A DNA stretch of 64,000 bases from Oscheius dolichura (GCA_932521035.1 OW051494.1:7116001-7180000); one strand, 5' to 3'; positions 9,914 through 24,759 are shown, counted from the stretch's first letter. The notes: a model not told the origin generated them from the sequence alone. A program made the numbers and translations.

Positions 9914-12398
9914 TTATTGTATCTCCTTCATGTTGTAAATCTTCATTGTGGAGGTCACCGTAGGCTCAATCCGGAGGGCCTTACAGAGGAAGAAGTACGT
10001 GTCTTCCATACTCCGTTTAACAGCTTCCGCTCCTCGGAAACCATGCCCTTCGCCTGGAAGAGGATAACTGTCCCAGACAAAGGCGCCCCTACCTTCATAG
10101 ATTTGTAAGGCAGTGGTGATTCCTCTGTCCCTCAATTTCTCGAATATCTCTTCGCTCTGCCGAAGGGGGACGACCCTGTCCTCTCTTCCATGAAGCAGGG
10201 CCACCGCTGCCGTAATCCTCTCGAGGTGGTTCGAAGGCGTCCTCTCCTGAATTCAAAGTATTTGATTTTCCTAGCAACTGACATAATAAAGAGCCTCCTC
10301 TTCCGGATATTTTCCTATCAAAACTTCGTTATAATGGCGCTCGAACTTCTCTGTAATGGCAGCCAGGGCTCCGATGTCCGCCACTCCACATGTCGACACA
10401 GCCGCCTTGAATATGTCGGATGCTACCAGACAGTTCAGGAGGAGGAGCCCTCCAGCAGATGAGCCCGTTATACATATCCTCTCGCTGTCCACTCGTCCAG
10501 TAGAAATGAGCATCCGAGCCCCATTGATCATGTCGTCCCTGTCGGCCACCCCATTCTGTTTCCTCAACAGATTACGGAATCGTGTTCCGTAGCCCGTGGA
10601 TCCTCTATAGTCGACGTCGAAGATGGCAAATCCCCTGCTCGTGAAGAATTGCTTTCGGAGGTCTAGAATCGGCCGGGCAGAGCAGGTCGGCCCTCCGTGG
10701 CCCATTAGGATAACTGGAGGAAGAGAGCCAGATGGAGGACAGAAATCTCTATTCTAAAAAGAATACCATAACCTGAATAAAAGCTTATTACAAACCTTCG
10801 GCTCATAGAAATATCCGTGGATAGTTTCTATGTCTGATTGGAATGCCAGTTGGTCCGGCTCACTGATATCCATCCAGTCTTCTACCCGCCGCGCCTCGCT
10901 AACCACTTCGACTATTATTTGCTGAATATGATTCATCTGGTAAGGCTAAAAACCTCACCTTATCGTCATCAACAGTAATTTTCAAAAGAGTGGAGAATTT
11001 CTTGGGTCCAGCCGCAATACAATAGATGATGCCGGCGGGGGTAATGGTCAGGTGGATGAAGTGATTGAAGTCGGGGAGGGACAGCTGCCTGCCGACACCA
11101 TTCTCCAGGAGGATTAGCTCCTTCACAGTGGATAAGACCTGAAACTGCCTTCCTCAACTGGATGGCCAAGGATTACTGTTTGTCTCCCATTAGAAGAGTA
11201 TCGTCTGTCACCCAGAGTCCAAACCGCGTGGCCGATCTCCTTCTCAGCCGGGTAGATGTTCCTCTCTTCGTCTAGAAACAGATAGTTGCGGTGCTCTCCA
11301 TGTCGTGTTACATTTCCCACTCTGTAGTTCAATCTCGTAGACATTCCACCAGTTGGTCCCGTCCTGGACGGCGAAGAGTTGGCCGGAGGATGACCAGCTC
11401 GGGCAATTGTAGTTGACGCCTCTCCCCCGGCCACTTCGGACTACTCGAATATTCTCGATCTCCCCATTATCCAACACATCAGCCAGGCAAATAGAAGTCT
11501 CGTCCCAGGGCTGAACTGGCTCCTGTATTTTTAATAAAGAAATATCCTACCATGTTGATGTGGTCCCACTCCATCCAGACCAGGTGCTCTCCATTGGGAG
11601 ACACTCGTGGATAGGCATAGAAATCGGCTCCTTTGGCCTAGACTCTCTTTTTTTTTACGTAAACAAGAAGATGCACTCACTATTACTGTATATTTCTTTG
11701 TTTTTCGATCAATAGAAACGAGTACATTGTCCGGGTCAAAAGAACTCTTAAGATGGGACTCGTGGACAGCGAAAATATGGATGACGCCCATGCAGAAGTC
11801 GGCAAATCTGGTTATTTTTGCTTTCTTATGGATTTTAACCATACCGAGATGTGTTTCCATCGGAAGAAATAAGAAGAACAGGTTCGGAGGAGGCAGTCTC
11901 CTGCTCATAGAGACCATTTTTGGTGGAGAAGATGACTCCACCCTCGGGGGTCGGCTGGAATGACCCGCCACCATACTCGTGTACTGAATTTGTCGCCATT
12001 TTCCACTAGAGTATAACAGACCATAGCTCTGGACAGAATGGCCGACAGCCCACTGTTCTCTTTCTCCATCGGATGACTCAGAGAAAAGTGCTCGCTTTCC
12101 AGTTGTGCATGACTGTTCGGTCCAGAAGACGCCATCTAAAAAAAAATTCCTTTTGGAGACATAGATTATAACATTTGTTGACTTCAAGTTCACATATAAG
12201 TGTACAATTTCCTTGACTAAAAGTTCCAGGAGTCAGGGGGCTTACCCAGCTTCCAAAAGGGGCAGTTGTAGGCATGATGGATGCATTTGGCATACGTTCA
12301 CGACCATTTATAGTCATCTTCTGATTAGATAAGGACGGCACTTGACAAGAAAACAAGAAGCCTGACGAAATTACATAGCGCTTCAGAGAACTCGCCAC
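9914..12398 (-). CDS. S9 (prolyl oligopeptidase) family serine peptidase, copy 1
   Basis: Multi-exon gene encoding an N-terminal beta-propeller-like region and a C-terminal alpha/beta-hydrolase peptidase domain. The catalytic domain shows GHGGPT, the conserved [21 protein letters not shown], nucleophile GSSAGG (about 10480), the acid in [11 protein letters not shown], and the histidine in GEGHGFRG, so the Ser-Asp-His triad is complete. Such enzymes cleave short peptides or acyl-peptides. No signal peptide is convincing, although the chosen start at 12398 adds a hydrophobic stretch ([11 protein letters not shown]). An alternative start at 12303 would begin just before the segment shared with copy 2 (GSW.SPLTP..FSQGNC). 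It is paralogous to the gene at 16874-19988 with similar intron positions, and is divergent from mcm-2. Confidence 0.85.
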
Positions 12399-12773
12399 TC
12401 GTCATTGATGGAGACTATATACTATACTGATGTATATAGAAGTACCAATAAAAACAAGGAAATGGGTCAAAGAGAACGAGCACACACTCAAACTCACAAG
12501 AAACCCGCCGAGTTGTCTTCAGACGACGACATTTCGGGAAATGCATTTTTGAGCATTTTTGACCTTTCTCTCAAGTCGAAGTGTCTTGTTTGTTGTTGTT
12601 GCAGCTGTTATTTCGTTTCTTTCAAGTCATCTATATATTCCTGAAGCTGTCTGTTTATGTGATTTAGAAGAACGGGTATTTGCACCGTTAAAAATCCAAA
12701 TTTTAATTTCATGATGTTGATTACTCTCAAATGTTTCATTATGGTATAAATTGGAATCTTTCAGCGTGCAACA

Positions 12774-15700
12774 ATGTCGTCACCCAGAAGCCAGCCTCCA
12801 GGAGGTAATAATACTATTGAATCTTTGCAGTCCCTGCGGCCATTTTGTTTCGCTATGAAACAATCAAGTTGTTTTGGTCATGCTTTTATTTGATAATTTT
12901 TTTACATATTGAATAACCAGCGTAGAAGCAAAAAGCCATCAAGGGCATGAGGGTTGCCTATATGTAATATAAAGAGTGGCTAAAAGGCATGCACATCTTG
13001 TTGTTTTGGTTATTCATGATAACATCCGTAGCAGCAAAAGCCGGCGGGGGCATAAGTACAATAATTCGTTATAATCACCGATTATTTTCAGAAGAGGAAG
13101 ATCCTATTGATGATTTATTCAATAATGATCAAGATGTCGAAGACGAAGAAGAGGGTGAAAATTTATTTGGCGACGATATGGAAAGGTTTAGCCATTTTTC
13201 GTCTTTTGTGAATTTTCGTATTGCAGAGATTATGTATCTCAGCCGGAGTTGGACCAGTATTCCGAATCAGGTCTAGATGATGCTTCGGAATATTCTCAGC
13301 TATCTGTTGGTGCTCGCCGTGCAGCTGAACGAGCAATGGCGCAAAGAGATCGTATGGATGATGAAGATGCTCTCTTTTACGAGCCTTCCGACGATCAATT
13401 GGTAATTCTGGAATTTTGACTCCATAAAATGTATTTAGACCCGTAGAGATAGAAGACGGCGTCATGTACATCTTGATGACGAAGTCACAGAAAGAGGCGA
13501 TGAAGCCGTGCCCATCGATATTCTAGAAAATATGCGTGGGAGATCTGTCAAAGATCATGTGTCAGATGAAGCTGTATCTCGTGAAATTGAATACCGTCTC
13601 AAGAACTTCCTTCGTGCCTATAAGGATAAGGATCGCGTACCGAAATACATTAATGTTATATTGAATGTTAACTATTCGAACTTTTCAACTTTAGGCTATC
13701 AAACAAATGACTGCCGACAACAAAGAATCCTTAGAAGTGAGCTACAGTGATTTAGCCGACGGAGAAAAGGGAGAGACAAATATTGCATATTTTTTACCTG
13801 AGGCTCCCGTGCAGGTATTCAATTGGTATAAGTATACATTGCAGTTTAGATACTTGAAATATTTGATCGAGCTTTGACAAGTGTTGTCCTGGCTATGTTT
13901 CCCTACTATTCCCGGGTCTGTAGCGATCTCCGCGTGAGAATCTCCGACCTTCCGGTGGAAGAAGACATCCGCTCCTTGAGACAAGTCCATCTGAACAATC
14001 TCATTCGAACCACCGGTGTTGTAACAGTAACTACTGGTAGGTTATATTTTATAGAGAAAAAATGAGGGGAATTTAGGCATCCTCCCCCAGTTGGCCATTC
14101 TTCGCTTCAATTGTCTAGCTTGTGGTTATTTGACTGCTCCCATTGTACAGAGAGATGGCGAGGACGAGAAGCCAACGAACTGTGCCAGCTGTCAGGGTCG
14201 GGGACCTTTTGAACTCAGTGCTGAAGATGTAAGTTAGCTGGGGATGGAAGATCCACCTAGGAGGGGGGAGCTTTGGGGTTTCGGACCTGGGCTGCTCGAG
14301 ACGGAATCCCTGGATAGAGCCATAGTAATCCATCTTCTCATAATTCCTTTATAGACAATCTACCACAACTACCAGAGAATCACGATCCAAGAATCGCCCA
14401 ACAAAGTCTCCGCTGGTCGCCTGCCCAGGTCCAAGGATGTCATCCTCCTCGGAGACCTCTGCGATTCTTGCAAGCCTGGAGATGAAATTGTTTGTTCCTC
14501 TTTCTTCCCCTTTTATTATCAAATTTAGGAAATAACCGGAGTGTACACGAATAATTATGACGGAGCAATGAACTACAAGCAAGGTTTCCCCGTCTTCAAT
14601 ACCATCATCCATGCCAACCACATCGCCAACAGGGACAAGATAGCCAGTGACCAGCTGACTGATGAGGATGTCAAGGTACTGTTTGCCTATATTAGATTTG
14701 GAGTATGAATTATTGTAGGCGATTCGGGAACTGTCGAAGGATCCTCATATTTCGGAGCGTATCTTCGCTTCGATTTCTCCTTCCATCTATGGACACGATG
14801 ACATCAAACAGGCTATCGCGTTGGCCCTGTTCAGAGGAGAGGCCAAGAACCCGGGAGAGAAACATCGACTGAGAGGTAGGTTGATAATTTTGGCCCTTAA
14901 AATATTGGTCTTTTTCTTCTGATTACGAGGATATCTTTACTTTGGGAAATGAGCGAAAAAATCGCGAGAAAAATGAATTTTGATGCTACACGGCGGGAAA
15001 ACGGGTCCTGTAGCGATTTTGTAGACCTTTTAAAAGTCCATTTTCCGTGGTAAACAGCTACAGTAACCCGCCTAATAAGTCACCTAAAGTTTATTTTATA
15101 AATCCCTCCCCGTTTCAGGAGATATCAACGTCCTCCTCTGCGGAGATCCTGGTACTGCAAAATCGCAGTTCTTGCGATACGCTGCTCACACTGCTCCTCG
15201 TGCTGTCCTCACAACTGGACAAGGAGCTTCTGCTGTTGGGCTGACAGCGTATGTTCAACGCCATCCTGTGACGAAAGAATGGACACTTGAAGCAGGAGCT
15301 ATGGTCCTTGCAGATAAAGGTGTCTGCCTCATCGATGAGTTCGACAAGATGTCAGATCAAGACCGCACTTCCATTCACGAAGCAATGGAACAGCAATCTA
15401 TTTCAATTTCAAAGGCCGGCATTGTTACTTCACTTCAGGCCCGTTGTACAGTCATAGCAGCAGCTAATCCTATCGGTGGAAGGTATGTCTTTCTTTTAAC
15501 TGTTACTGGTCTTTTAAGATATAATCCTACTCGTACATTTGCCGAGAATGTTGACCTAACTGAGCCTATTCTTTCTCGTTTCGACGTCCTCTGCGTCGTT
15601 CGAGATATAGTCGATCCAGTCGAAGATGAAAGACTCGCCAACTTCGTCGTTGGGAATCATATGAAGCTACATCCAGATACACTGGCTGATGGAGAACCGA

Positions 15701-16485
15701 AAGAAGATAAGGACGCACCTCAAGTATTTTTTTTTCAATTATATGATATTACAATATTTTAGATTGATCAACGCACTGGATTGCTTCTTGTTCCTCAAGA
15801 ATTACTTAGGAAATATATCCTGTATGCCCGTGAAAAATGCCATCCTATTTTAAGTGACCGTCACACACAGAAACTTTCGGAAGTTTTCGCTCAAATGAGA
15901 CATGAATCAAAGGTTGCATTTTTTTTCCAGCATCATAGTAATTAATTGTAGGCTACCGGCTCCGTAGCTATTACTGTACGGCATGTAGAGTCTATGATCC
16001 GTTTATCGGAAGCTCATGCCAAACTTCATCTTCGGCCTTTTGTAAATGATGATGACGTATCGGTTGCAACAAAAATTATGCTGGAGTCATTTATTAGTAC
16101 ACAGAAGGCTTCAGTAATGAGATCAATGAGGAAGGTATCACTTTTCTTGTTACTTTTACATTAATTTTAAGAACTTCTATAAATACCTCAGTTCTCACCG
16201 CTCATCTAGTGAACTGTTATTATACATCTTGAAGCAACTTTCTAAGGAACAGCTACATTATGAGAATGCACGCCATGGAGGAATAGAAAATATTTCTACA
16301 ATAAGTATCTCCGAAAGCGATTTCATTGAAAAGGTATTTTTTTTTCTTCAACATTAGCAATACTTCTAATTCAGGCTAACCAATTTAAAATTGAAAACAT
16401 AAAGTCCTTCTACAGCTCGGATTTGTTCACAGGCAATCGTTTCGTGTATAATGCCCAGAGAAAACAAATAATCCATACACTCTAG
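12774..16485 (+). CDS. mcm-2: MCM2, DNA replication licensing helicase subunit
   Basis: MCM2 is a subunit of the MCM2-7 replicative helicase. The start at 12774 lies a few bases after a tctttcag acceptor. Intron 12807-13091 leads into the acidic N-terminal segment ([19 protein letters not shown], then [11 protein letters not shown]), typical of MCM2. Later come a zinc-finger region with CLAC and CASC pairs, [15 protein letters not shown], Walker [10 protein letters not shown], Walker [10 protein letters not shown], and the arginine finger in LSRFD. The C-terminal winged-helix region ends at TAG 16483-16485. About fourteen small exons are separated mostly by 40-60 nt introns; the longest internal one (14876-15117) contains repeat-like sequence. 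The gene is AT-richer than its neighbours, but nothing suggests damage. Confidence 0.95.
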
Positions 16486-16873
16486 TTTTTTTTTACGTTG
16501 TACAATGTCCTCCGATTTAATCTTTTGCCAACGTTTGTAATTTTGTAAGTTCAGACAATAAATTTTTCTTCTACACATTTGTTCTTCTATAAAATTAAGC
16601 ATGATATAGTTTGATAAAAGATTGTTCGCAATGCTTACAGAGTAGACTAAACGAACATTTTAATGTTTTAGTTTGTGGATAAATAAGATACGCTTGCAAT
16701 GGAACCCAATACGTCGGCTACAAGTGTGTTGATCTGTGAACTAGAGTGAAGAAAGTGATTGCAAGAAATCGGCAGAAGATAAGCAAATGTATAATTTATT
16801 TTGCTGAATTATATTCCTCATTAAATATGGAGAACCGTAAAAAATACCACAGACGATAACCGTTTGGGGGAGA
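16486..16873. other. convergent intergenic spacer, no gene seen
   Basis: AT-rich 390 bp between the mcm-2 and S9-copy-2 stops. No supportable open frame is present. Confidence 0.6.
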
Positions 16874-19800
16874 TTACAGATGGCTCTTCAGATTGACGAT
16901 GTTCAGCTGTAACGGGGTAATTCATCGAAAGAATTATCGGAAAAGCTTACATCGGACTCGATAGACGGAGTAATTCCAAGTGCCTTGCACAAGAAGTAAT
17001 ACGAGGCTTCTGAAGACTTCTTGACGGCTTCTGGTCCACGGAATCCATGTCCTTCCCCTAAATGGTACTTGTTTCCCGCGAATGTCTAAAAAACCTTCGT
17101 AGAGTTGTAGAGCCGTGGTGATGCCCTTGGCCTTGAGTCCCTCGTACATCATGACACTTTGCGAACTGGCCACCACGGTGTCCTCCGTCCCGTGGAGGAA
17201 GGCCGTCGGTGTCGTCAGCTTGTCCACATGGTTGATGGGGCTCCTCTCGTGGTAGATTTTCTCCTCCTCCGGATATTTCCCGGCCAGTGCCTCGTTGTAT
17301 CCCTTCTCGAATTTGTGTGTCTCCTTGGCCATGGCCACCAGGTCGGCGACGCCGTAGACCGAGACGGCCGCCTTGAAGACATTCGAGTGGATGAGGGCAT
17401 TCAACACCAGGTATCCACCGGCCGAACTGCCCATTATACAGACTTTCTCGGAGTCAACTCGCCCGGATTCTATCAGATAATTGGCCCCGTTGATCATGTC
17501 GTCCCGGTCAACCACTCCCCAATTCCTCTTTAATCTGGAATAGTCTATTAGTGAGGAGGAGGAGAGGGAGACTGACAGATGTCGGAATCGAGATCCGTAG
17601 CTGGTCGATCCCCTGTAGTCGACGTCGAAGATGGCAAATCCCCGGCTCGTGAAGAACTGCTTCTTGAGGTCCAGCGTCGGGGAGGCGCAACTCGTCGGAC
17701 CGCCGTGTCCCAGGAGGATGACAGGTGGACGAGTGCCTGGCAGCCCCTCGTACTTTCGGTTCTAATAAATATTATAGGGAAGACGAATCCAGATTTACCT
17801 TGGGTGGGTAGAAGTATCCTGTGACTTTCTCTCCTCCCGATTCGAATGTCAACGGCTCCGGCTCACTGATGTCAATGTTGGCCAAGTCTGCCGGATCGCG
17901 GGAGTCACGGACGACGGTTACAGTAAAATCCTAGGAGAGGATACTCAACGGAAATGAACACAACGAACTGGGTCAATCTTGAGCAGAGACGACGATGTCC
18001 GTGGTCCCGAGGCGATTGTATACATTGTCCCGTCTTCGGTGATACTCAAGTGGGAGAAGTAGGTGAACTCGGGAGTGTGGATGGCGTGGACCACGCCCTC
18101 CTTCAACAGGACCAACTCATTCCCGACCCTCATCACCTGAAATGATTAATTTAAATTGAGCAGAATCAAAATAAAATTACAATCCGGTCACTGCTGATGG
18201 CACAGGGCCTGTCGCTGAACTGCCACAGCGGGTTGCCGATCTCCTTCTCCACCTCGTACATGTTCACCTCTCCGCCTAAACCGGGAGGATATACTGGCGA
18301 GAAGAGGACTGGCCATTCTCATCGATTTTGTACAAATTCCACCAGTTCGTGGCGTCGTGGATGACGTAGAGCTCGTTCTTCGGCGACCACATCGGATTGT
18401 AGTAATTGATCTGGAAATAGACACTTGACTGGCCCTCCTCCTCGGCTTGCACCTGGCCGACGCGCGCCCATCCTCCCCGCTGCCTTCTATGTGGGACGAC
18501 AGGTTAGGATTAAGCTAGAATATATCTCCAGCTCAAGAAGGAAGACAGTCCTGTCCACTTCTACCCGGTGGACGGTTGCTCTTCCCCTTTTCTCTCACTA
18601 ATTCTGATATTTTCTAGTCATGGTGAACATTGAGGACCTCGTCAAGCAGCATCAGGAAGTGGAGGCGGCCGCGGCCCACGGAGAGATGAAGAAGAAGAAG
18701 GGCTACGACAATGTCAAGATGGAAGACATGGAGCAGTAGGTCACGGGGGTGGACAGCGAACAATAGACTGATTTTAGAGACTTCTTGTCCTCGAGGAAGA
18801 TGAAACCCAAGCCGGAGAAGAAGGAAAGAAGCAAAGAGACGCCCAAGTCGCCCGAGGGGAAGACGGGCTGCTTCGAAAAGCCGGAGAAAATAGAGAAGCC
18901 GGAGGAGAAGAAGACGGTCAAGAGGAAGAAGTCGAAGGAGCGCTCGATGACCCAGGAGGCCGACAAGGAGATCCTGACCAAGGCCTCGATGCCGACGACG
19001 ACGAAGACCGGGAGCAACGAGAGCACCAGCGGGGGCAAGGGATCTAAGGACACGGTCACCAAGACTAGCGCTGGGGCGACGGAGGAGCCGGCCAAGGGAC
19101 GCCGAGAAGGCAGCGCCAAGTGCTGCTACATTCTCTAACTATTCGATAGAAATAAAGATGACCAAGAGACGACAAAAGAGGGAGAGAGAGACTCACGTTC
19201 TTGCCCACTCCGTCGCGAATCTTCCTCGGGTTGGAGACGGTGCCGTCCTTGTTGACGTCGGCCAGGTGGATGGACGTCTCGTCCCACGGCATATTGATGT
19301 GGTTCCACTGCATCCAGACGATCTTCTTGCCGTCGGGAGACACCCGAGGGCAGGCGTAGAAGTCAGCTCCACTGGCCTAAATCTCGTCTTTTTAGTCTAA
19401 ACAGGGAGGAAGAGACTGACAATGACTTGTTGGTTGCGGGTGGAGCGGTCGATCGAGACGAGGCGATTCAACGGGTCCTCGTCCTTGTTCTGATGCGATT
19501 CATTCACACAGAAAATGTCAATTGAAGTCACAGAGAAGTCAGCAAATCTGAAGGGGCCGGTTGGAATTGACAGAATCGCTCTCCGGACCTGAATGTTTTC
19601 TCGACGGAGTTGGCCAGCTGCTGTGGGGCGCCGTCGGGGCTCTTCTGCTCGTAGAGGCCCTCGACCGTAGAATAGACGACGGATCCCTCCGGAGTGGGCA
19701 TGAAAGAGCCCCCGCCGTACTCATGGACAGAGTTTTGGACAGACTGCTCCGGGGCCCAGCGAATTCTTTCGGAGGAGGCTTTCCCCTGGAAGTAGAGCTC

Positions 19801-19988
19801 CCGTCGTCCCGTCTTCGCCGACTGTTCCACCCAAAAAACTCCATCTAAACGAGAAATTAGTCACAAAAGACAAGAGAATGCCTACCTTTCGTTGCCTGGA
19901 GTTCACAAATAGCCTTGCAATTGCCCTGGCTGAAGGAGTCCGGGGTGAGGGGACTCGTCCAACTGCCGTACTGTGCCGCGGTCGCCAT
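16874..19988 (-). CDS. S9 (prolyl oligopeptidase) family serine peptidase, copy 2
   Basis: The protein starts [16 protein letters not shown] at 19988 and ends [10 protein letters not shown] at 16874. It shows the same plan as copy 1: propeller region, then [33 protein letters not shown] (about 17430), the acid in [10 protein letters not shown] and the histidine in EGEGHGFRG, which is split by a 44-nt intron whose acceptor completes the motif. The triad is intact. An intron of roughly 700 bp (about 18450-19193) is far larger than the others and contains a complete plus-strand gene. Copy 2 is GC-richer than copy 1. The pair probably arose by duplication, now separated by mcm-2. Confidence 0.88.
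18620..19138 (+). CDS. small lysine-rich protein with C-terminal CaaX box, nested in an S9 peptidase intron
   Basis: Two exons, 18620-18735 and 18778-19138, joined across a 42-nt intron (gtaggtc..ttttag), encode 158 residues. The start [15 protein letters not shown] is 2 nt after a ttttctag acceptor, as expected for a trans-spliced or 5'UTR-spliced transcript. The body is Lys/Glu/Ser/Thr-rich and probably disordered. It ends AKCCYIL: CYIL fits a CaaX prenylation box, with Leu favouring geranylgeranylation, and the adjacent Cys could be palmitoylated. AATAAA lies at 19151. I recognise no family; the composition suggests a membrane-tethered basic peptide. It lies wholly within an intron of the minus-strand S9 peptidase. 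Confidence 0.7.
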
Positions 19989-20451
19989 GTTTCTCACTTG
20001 CCAGACAGTTGACACAATTCCTCGAACAACACGAATTATCTGGAATAGTTCGCATTGTACGCAAGAAGAGGGATTAGAAAAGGGGAAAAGGTTGATGAAC
20101 GTGGCAAGAGGAGCATACCACCCTCCTCCCCGTGTCTTCTCCAAACGTGTTTCGACAAAAGCGAACGCTTTTGGCGGGCTCTTTATTTGAAATTTAAAGC
20201 TTTGAGGGTATTTGAAATGTGGAAAAGGACGAGGAGACCGTCCTTCTGACTCAATGGGCTCAAAATCCAGTCGGCCCAGGGAGGATGACAAAGAATAAAA
20301 ATAACCAGCAAAATGAAATGTGGCAGATACGTGTCGATCCCGTGGAACAAGAGACAGAAAGAATAACTGATAAAAAATAATATTTATTTGATGAGAAAAT
20401 GCTCTGTGACTCGTATAACAACTGGGTGACGACGAGGAAGTCACCGTCGCC

Positions 20452-22213
<1,762 letters not shown>

Positions 22214-22533
22214 TGTGGATCCTAAACTACTGGCATGGGCACAAAAAGGGGCAGAAGCGAAAAATTTTATGGCTTTTAGAATTTTTTAGGCAGGAAAAAA
22301 CAGCGCGGGGCCACGTGATAAGGCCGGAGAGGGGACGAGAGGCCGACTTACATCGCAACGGGAGAACACTCTCGGCAGATGGAAATCGGATGACAAACGC
22401 GTTTTAAAGAGCAAAAATCATCAAATGATAAAGAAAACATGATAATTTGGAATGATTTTTAGGAAAATAATCATTTGGCAGACGGCTCCGTCCACTCGGC
22501 CGGGAAAAATCGAAGAACCGTGCGGCAGGCGGC
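22214..22533. other. intergenic spacer, 320 bp
   Basis: Upstream of the antiquitin gene and downstream of the M28-like gene. It contains a T/A-rich stretch, but no gene or recognisable site. Confidence 0.5.
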
Positions 22534-24442
22534 TCACGCCACTTTGCAACCGAAAATTTCGTTGAAATTGTTGTAAAATGTTATTTCTTGAGTAGAAATA
22601 AAGACAAATGAACTGTGTCGTGTGGATGAAAAATTGGCAAATGGATAAAAATGGGGATTACTGATAGAATAGCAGGGATCGGGCCTGTTTCGACTGGAAT
22701 CGACCGGGAGGATGAGATCGGCGGCAAGAAAAAGAGACAAATAGAAATCTTTATTATCTCTGTTAGGTGGAAAGAGTCTCACAATTGGTAGGTTGTCCCC
22801 TGCAACTCGTCCAAGACGACTCTGGCTGAAATTGTCTGTCATCCCGGTCTCCGTCCCCGCCTCACCGTCGGACCCGGCCAGGTGGATTACAGTCCGGATT
22901 ACCGTGTCCGTAATCAGTGTCAGAAAGCGTAGATTTACCTCAGATATCATGTACAGGCCGTCACAATAGGAACAGTACTGCTTGACTCCGCGGTGGGTCA
23001 CTGAATAGGAGAGGCTATTGAGGAAGGCCAACTGGGGGACGACTCACACGTGTCGGTGACATAGGCCGTCGGGATGTCGATGTCCTGGTGAGAGTGGAAA
23101 TAGAACGAGGAATGGTCGGCGAAAATGTACGGATGGACTCTGAACCCGGAAGGATAAGGGGACCGGGGGACGACTCCTACTTGTAGATATTCTCAATTGA
23201 AGTGAAATTCTTGAGGGGCAGAGCCAGCGGCATGATCCAGGGACGGAAGGACCAGTCGTTGACCAACTGGGAGGACGAGCGGACGAAGGAGGACACGAAA
23301 CTAGAGGAGCAGCTCTAGGAGAAGGCTACCGCCTTACCTGTGGGCCACGGTCTCGTCCATCCCCGCACGGCTTATCAACTGAATAAAGTCGCCCATGTGG
23401 TTATGCTGCTGGAGCTCGTCTGCCGCTCCGGGGAACACCTGTTCCAGTTCATAGAAAACAAGAACAATTAAAGTCACCTCCTCAAAATTGTCAGGCATGG
23501 ATTGGCTTGTCGGGAAACCGTCAAAATGGAGCAGTCCGTCTAGAACAAGGGCCCCGGCTACGGTTGAATTGGACCGAACCAGGAGAGGCAGCAATACATC
23601 CTCCACAAAGGCGTGGCTTCCAGAAAAGGACTAGAATTATGTCATCTTCTATTTTCTATACGGGCACCTGATGTTTCATATCCACAAAGACGTAAACCAC
23701 TGTATTTTCTCTTTTGTAAAGCCTATCCAAACTAGCAATTGCCCGAGCAGTCTCCAATGCGGCAGCCACACCGCTCCCATTGTCATCCACTCCTAAAAGA
23801 TCCTTCATTTTGTTATTTTGATTGTATTCTGTACCAGGGCTGTTTTCTTTTGTGTCATAATTAGCTAAAACGACAACCAATCGATCATCCGATGTTCCAT
23901 AATGTGGCCCGGCTTGTATCGATATGACATTTGCTCCTATCTCATCCTTGAAAATTTCTTTATATCGGAATAATTCGATTTTTACTGTTTCTTCTGATGT
24001 GAATGATTGTGTAAAGCTGGTGAGTCCAACACCTTCTAAAGCTTTTCTGAGTCCTGCTCTTGCTAATATTTTTTCTGTTTCATTATATCTAGGCAATGTT
24101 CAGCAACATAACAAGCACAAATAACCTGGGAAGAGCTAGAAATCGGCTGAGGTCGTGTTGAAGTCTATCCACGTCGGCTATTTGTGCAAATATTGTAGAG
24201 AATAACAAGCAAAGATAGAAATATAACATGGAAACGATCGAGGAAGCTAGGATTGAACAGAATAGACTGATCCACCAAGCCTCGGGGTCAAATAGAAATC
24301 GCCTTCGCCCGAATTGACATATTTGTTTTATGTTTATTGTTCTGAGCCGGCTCAAAGCTATTTCCAGAATTGAAACCATGTCAGTTGGCCAAAAAGGCAT
24401 CTCCTCACAGATGCTATGAAAAGATTTGTCTGATGCAGGCAA
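22534..24442 (-). CDS. M28-like membrane protein, probable inactive zinc-peptidase homologue
   Basis: A hydrophobic segment near the N-terminus (WWISLFCSILASSIVSMLYF) suggests an ER or plasma membrane anchor. It is followed by an M28 (aminopeptidase/nicalin-like) luminal domain. The start is 24442 or, less far upstream, 24379. The usual first metal ligand His of the AHYD motif is Asn here (VVLANYDTKE). The bridging Asp is kept (GVDDNGSGVAAALE), and the Glu pair that normally follows is replaced (VFVDMKHQ before SFSGSHAF). A later ADHSSFYFH matches the C-terminal ligand region. Loss of ligands predicts a non-catalytic protein, as in nicalin and nicastrin. The last exons (23031-22534) are less certain. 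It is divergent from the gene at 24760. Confidence 0.75.
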
Positions 24443-24759
24443 TGGAAGAAAGGCTGCACTTTTGCAGCGCCTTCACGCTCTAACTATAACATCTTCACTT
24501 TTTCTTCGTCTTGTTTGTCGATAAGTTACTTGGCAGTGGTTATTTTTTTTGTCAAAACAAACAATCAGATGAGCTCCGCCTGGTTCCGTTGGTTTCCTCC
24601 AGTACTGCAGTAGGTCGAGGTTGAGTATTGCATACGCAATACGCAGATCGTTTTTCAAACGAGGATTCAACTTCTTTCCCATTTCTTCTTCTTTCTGTCT
24701 TGTTATAGCTAGCTTTTCTCTTCTTTCTTTTCTTTGTAAAATAATCTGTTTCAGTCAGC

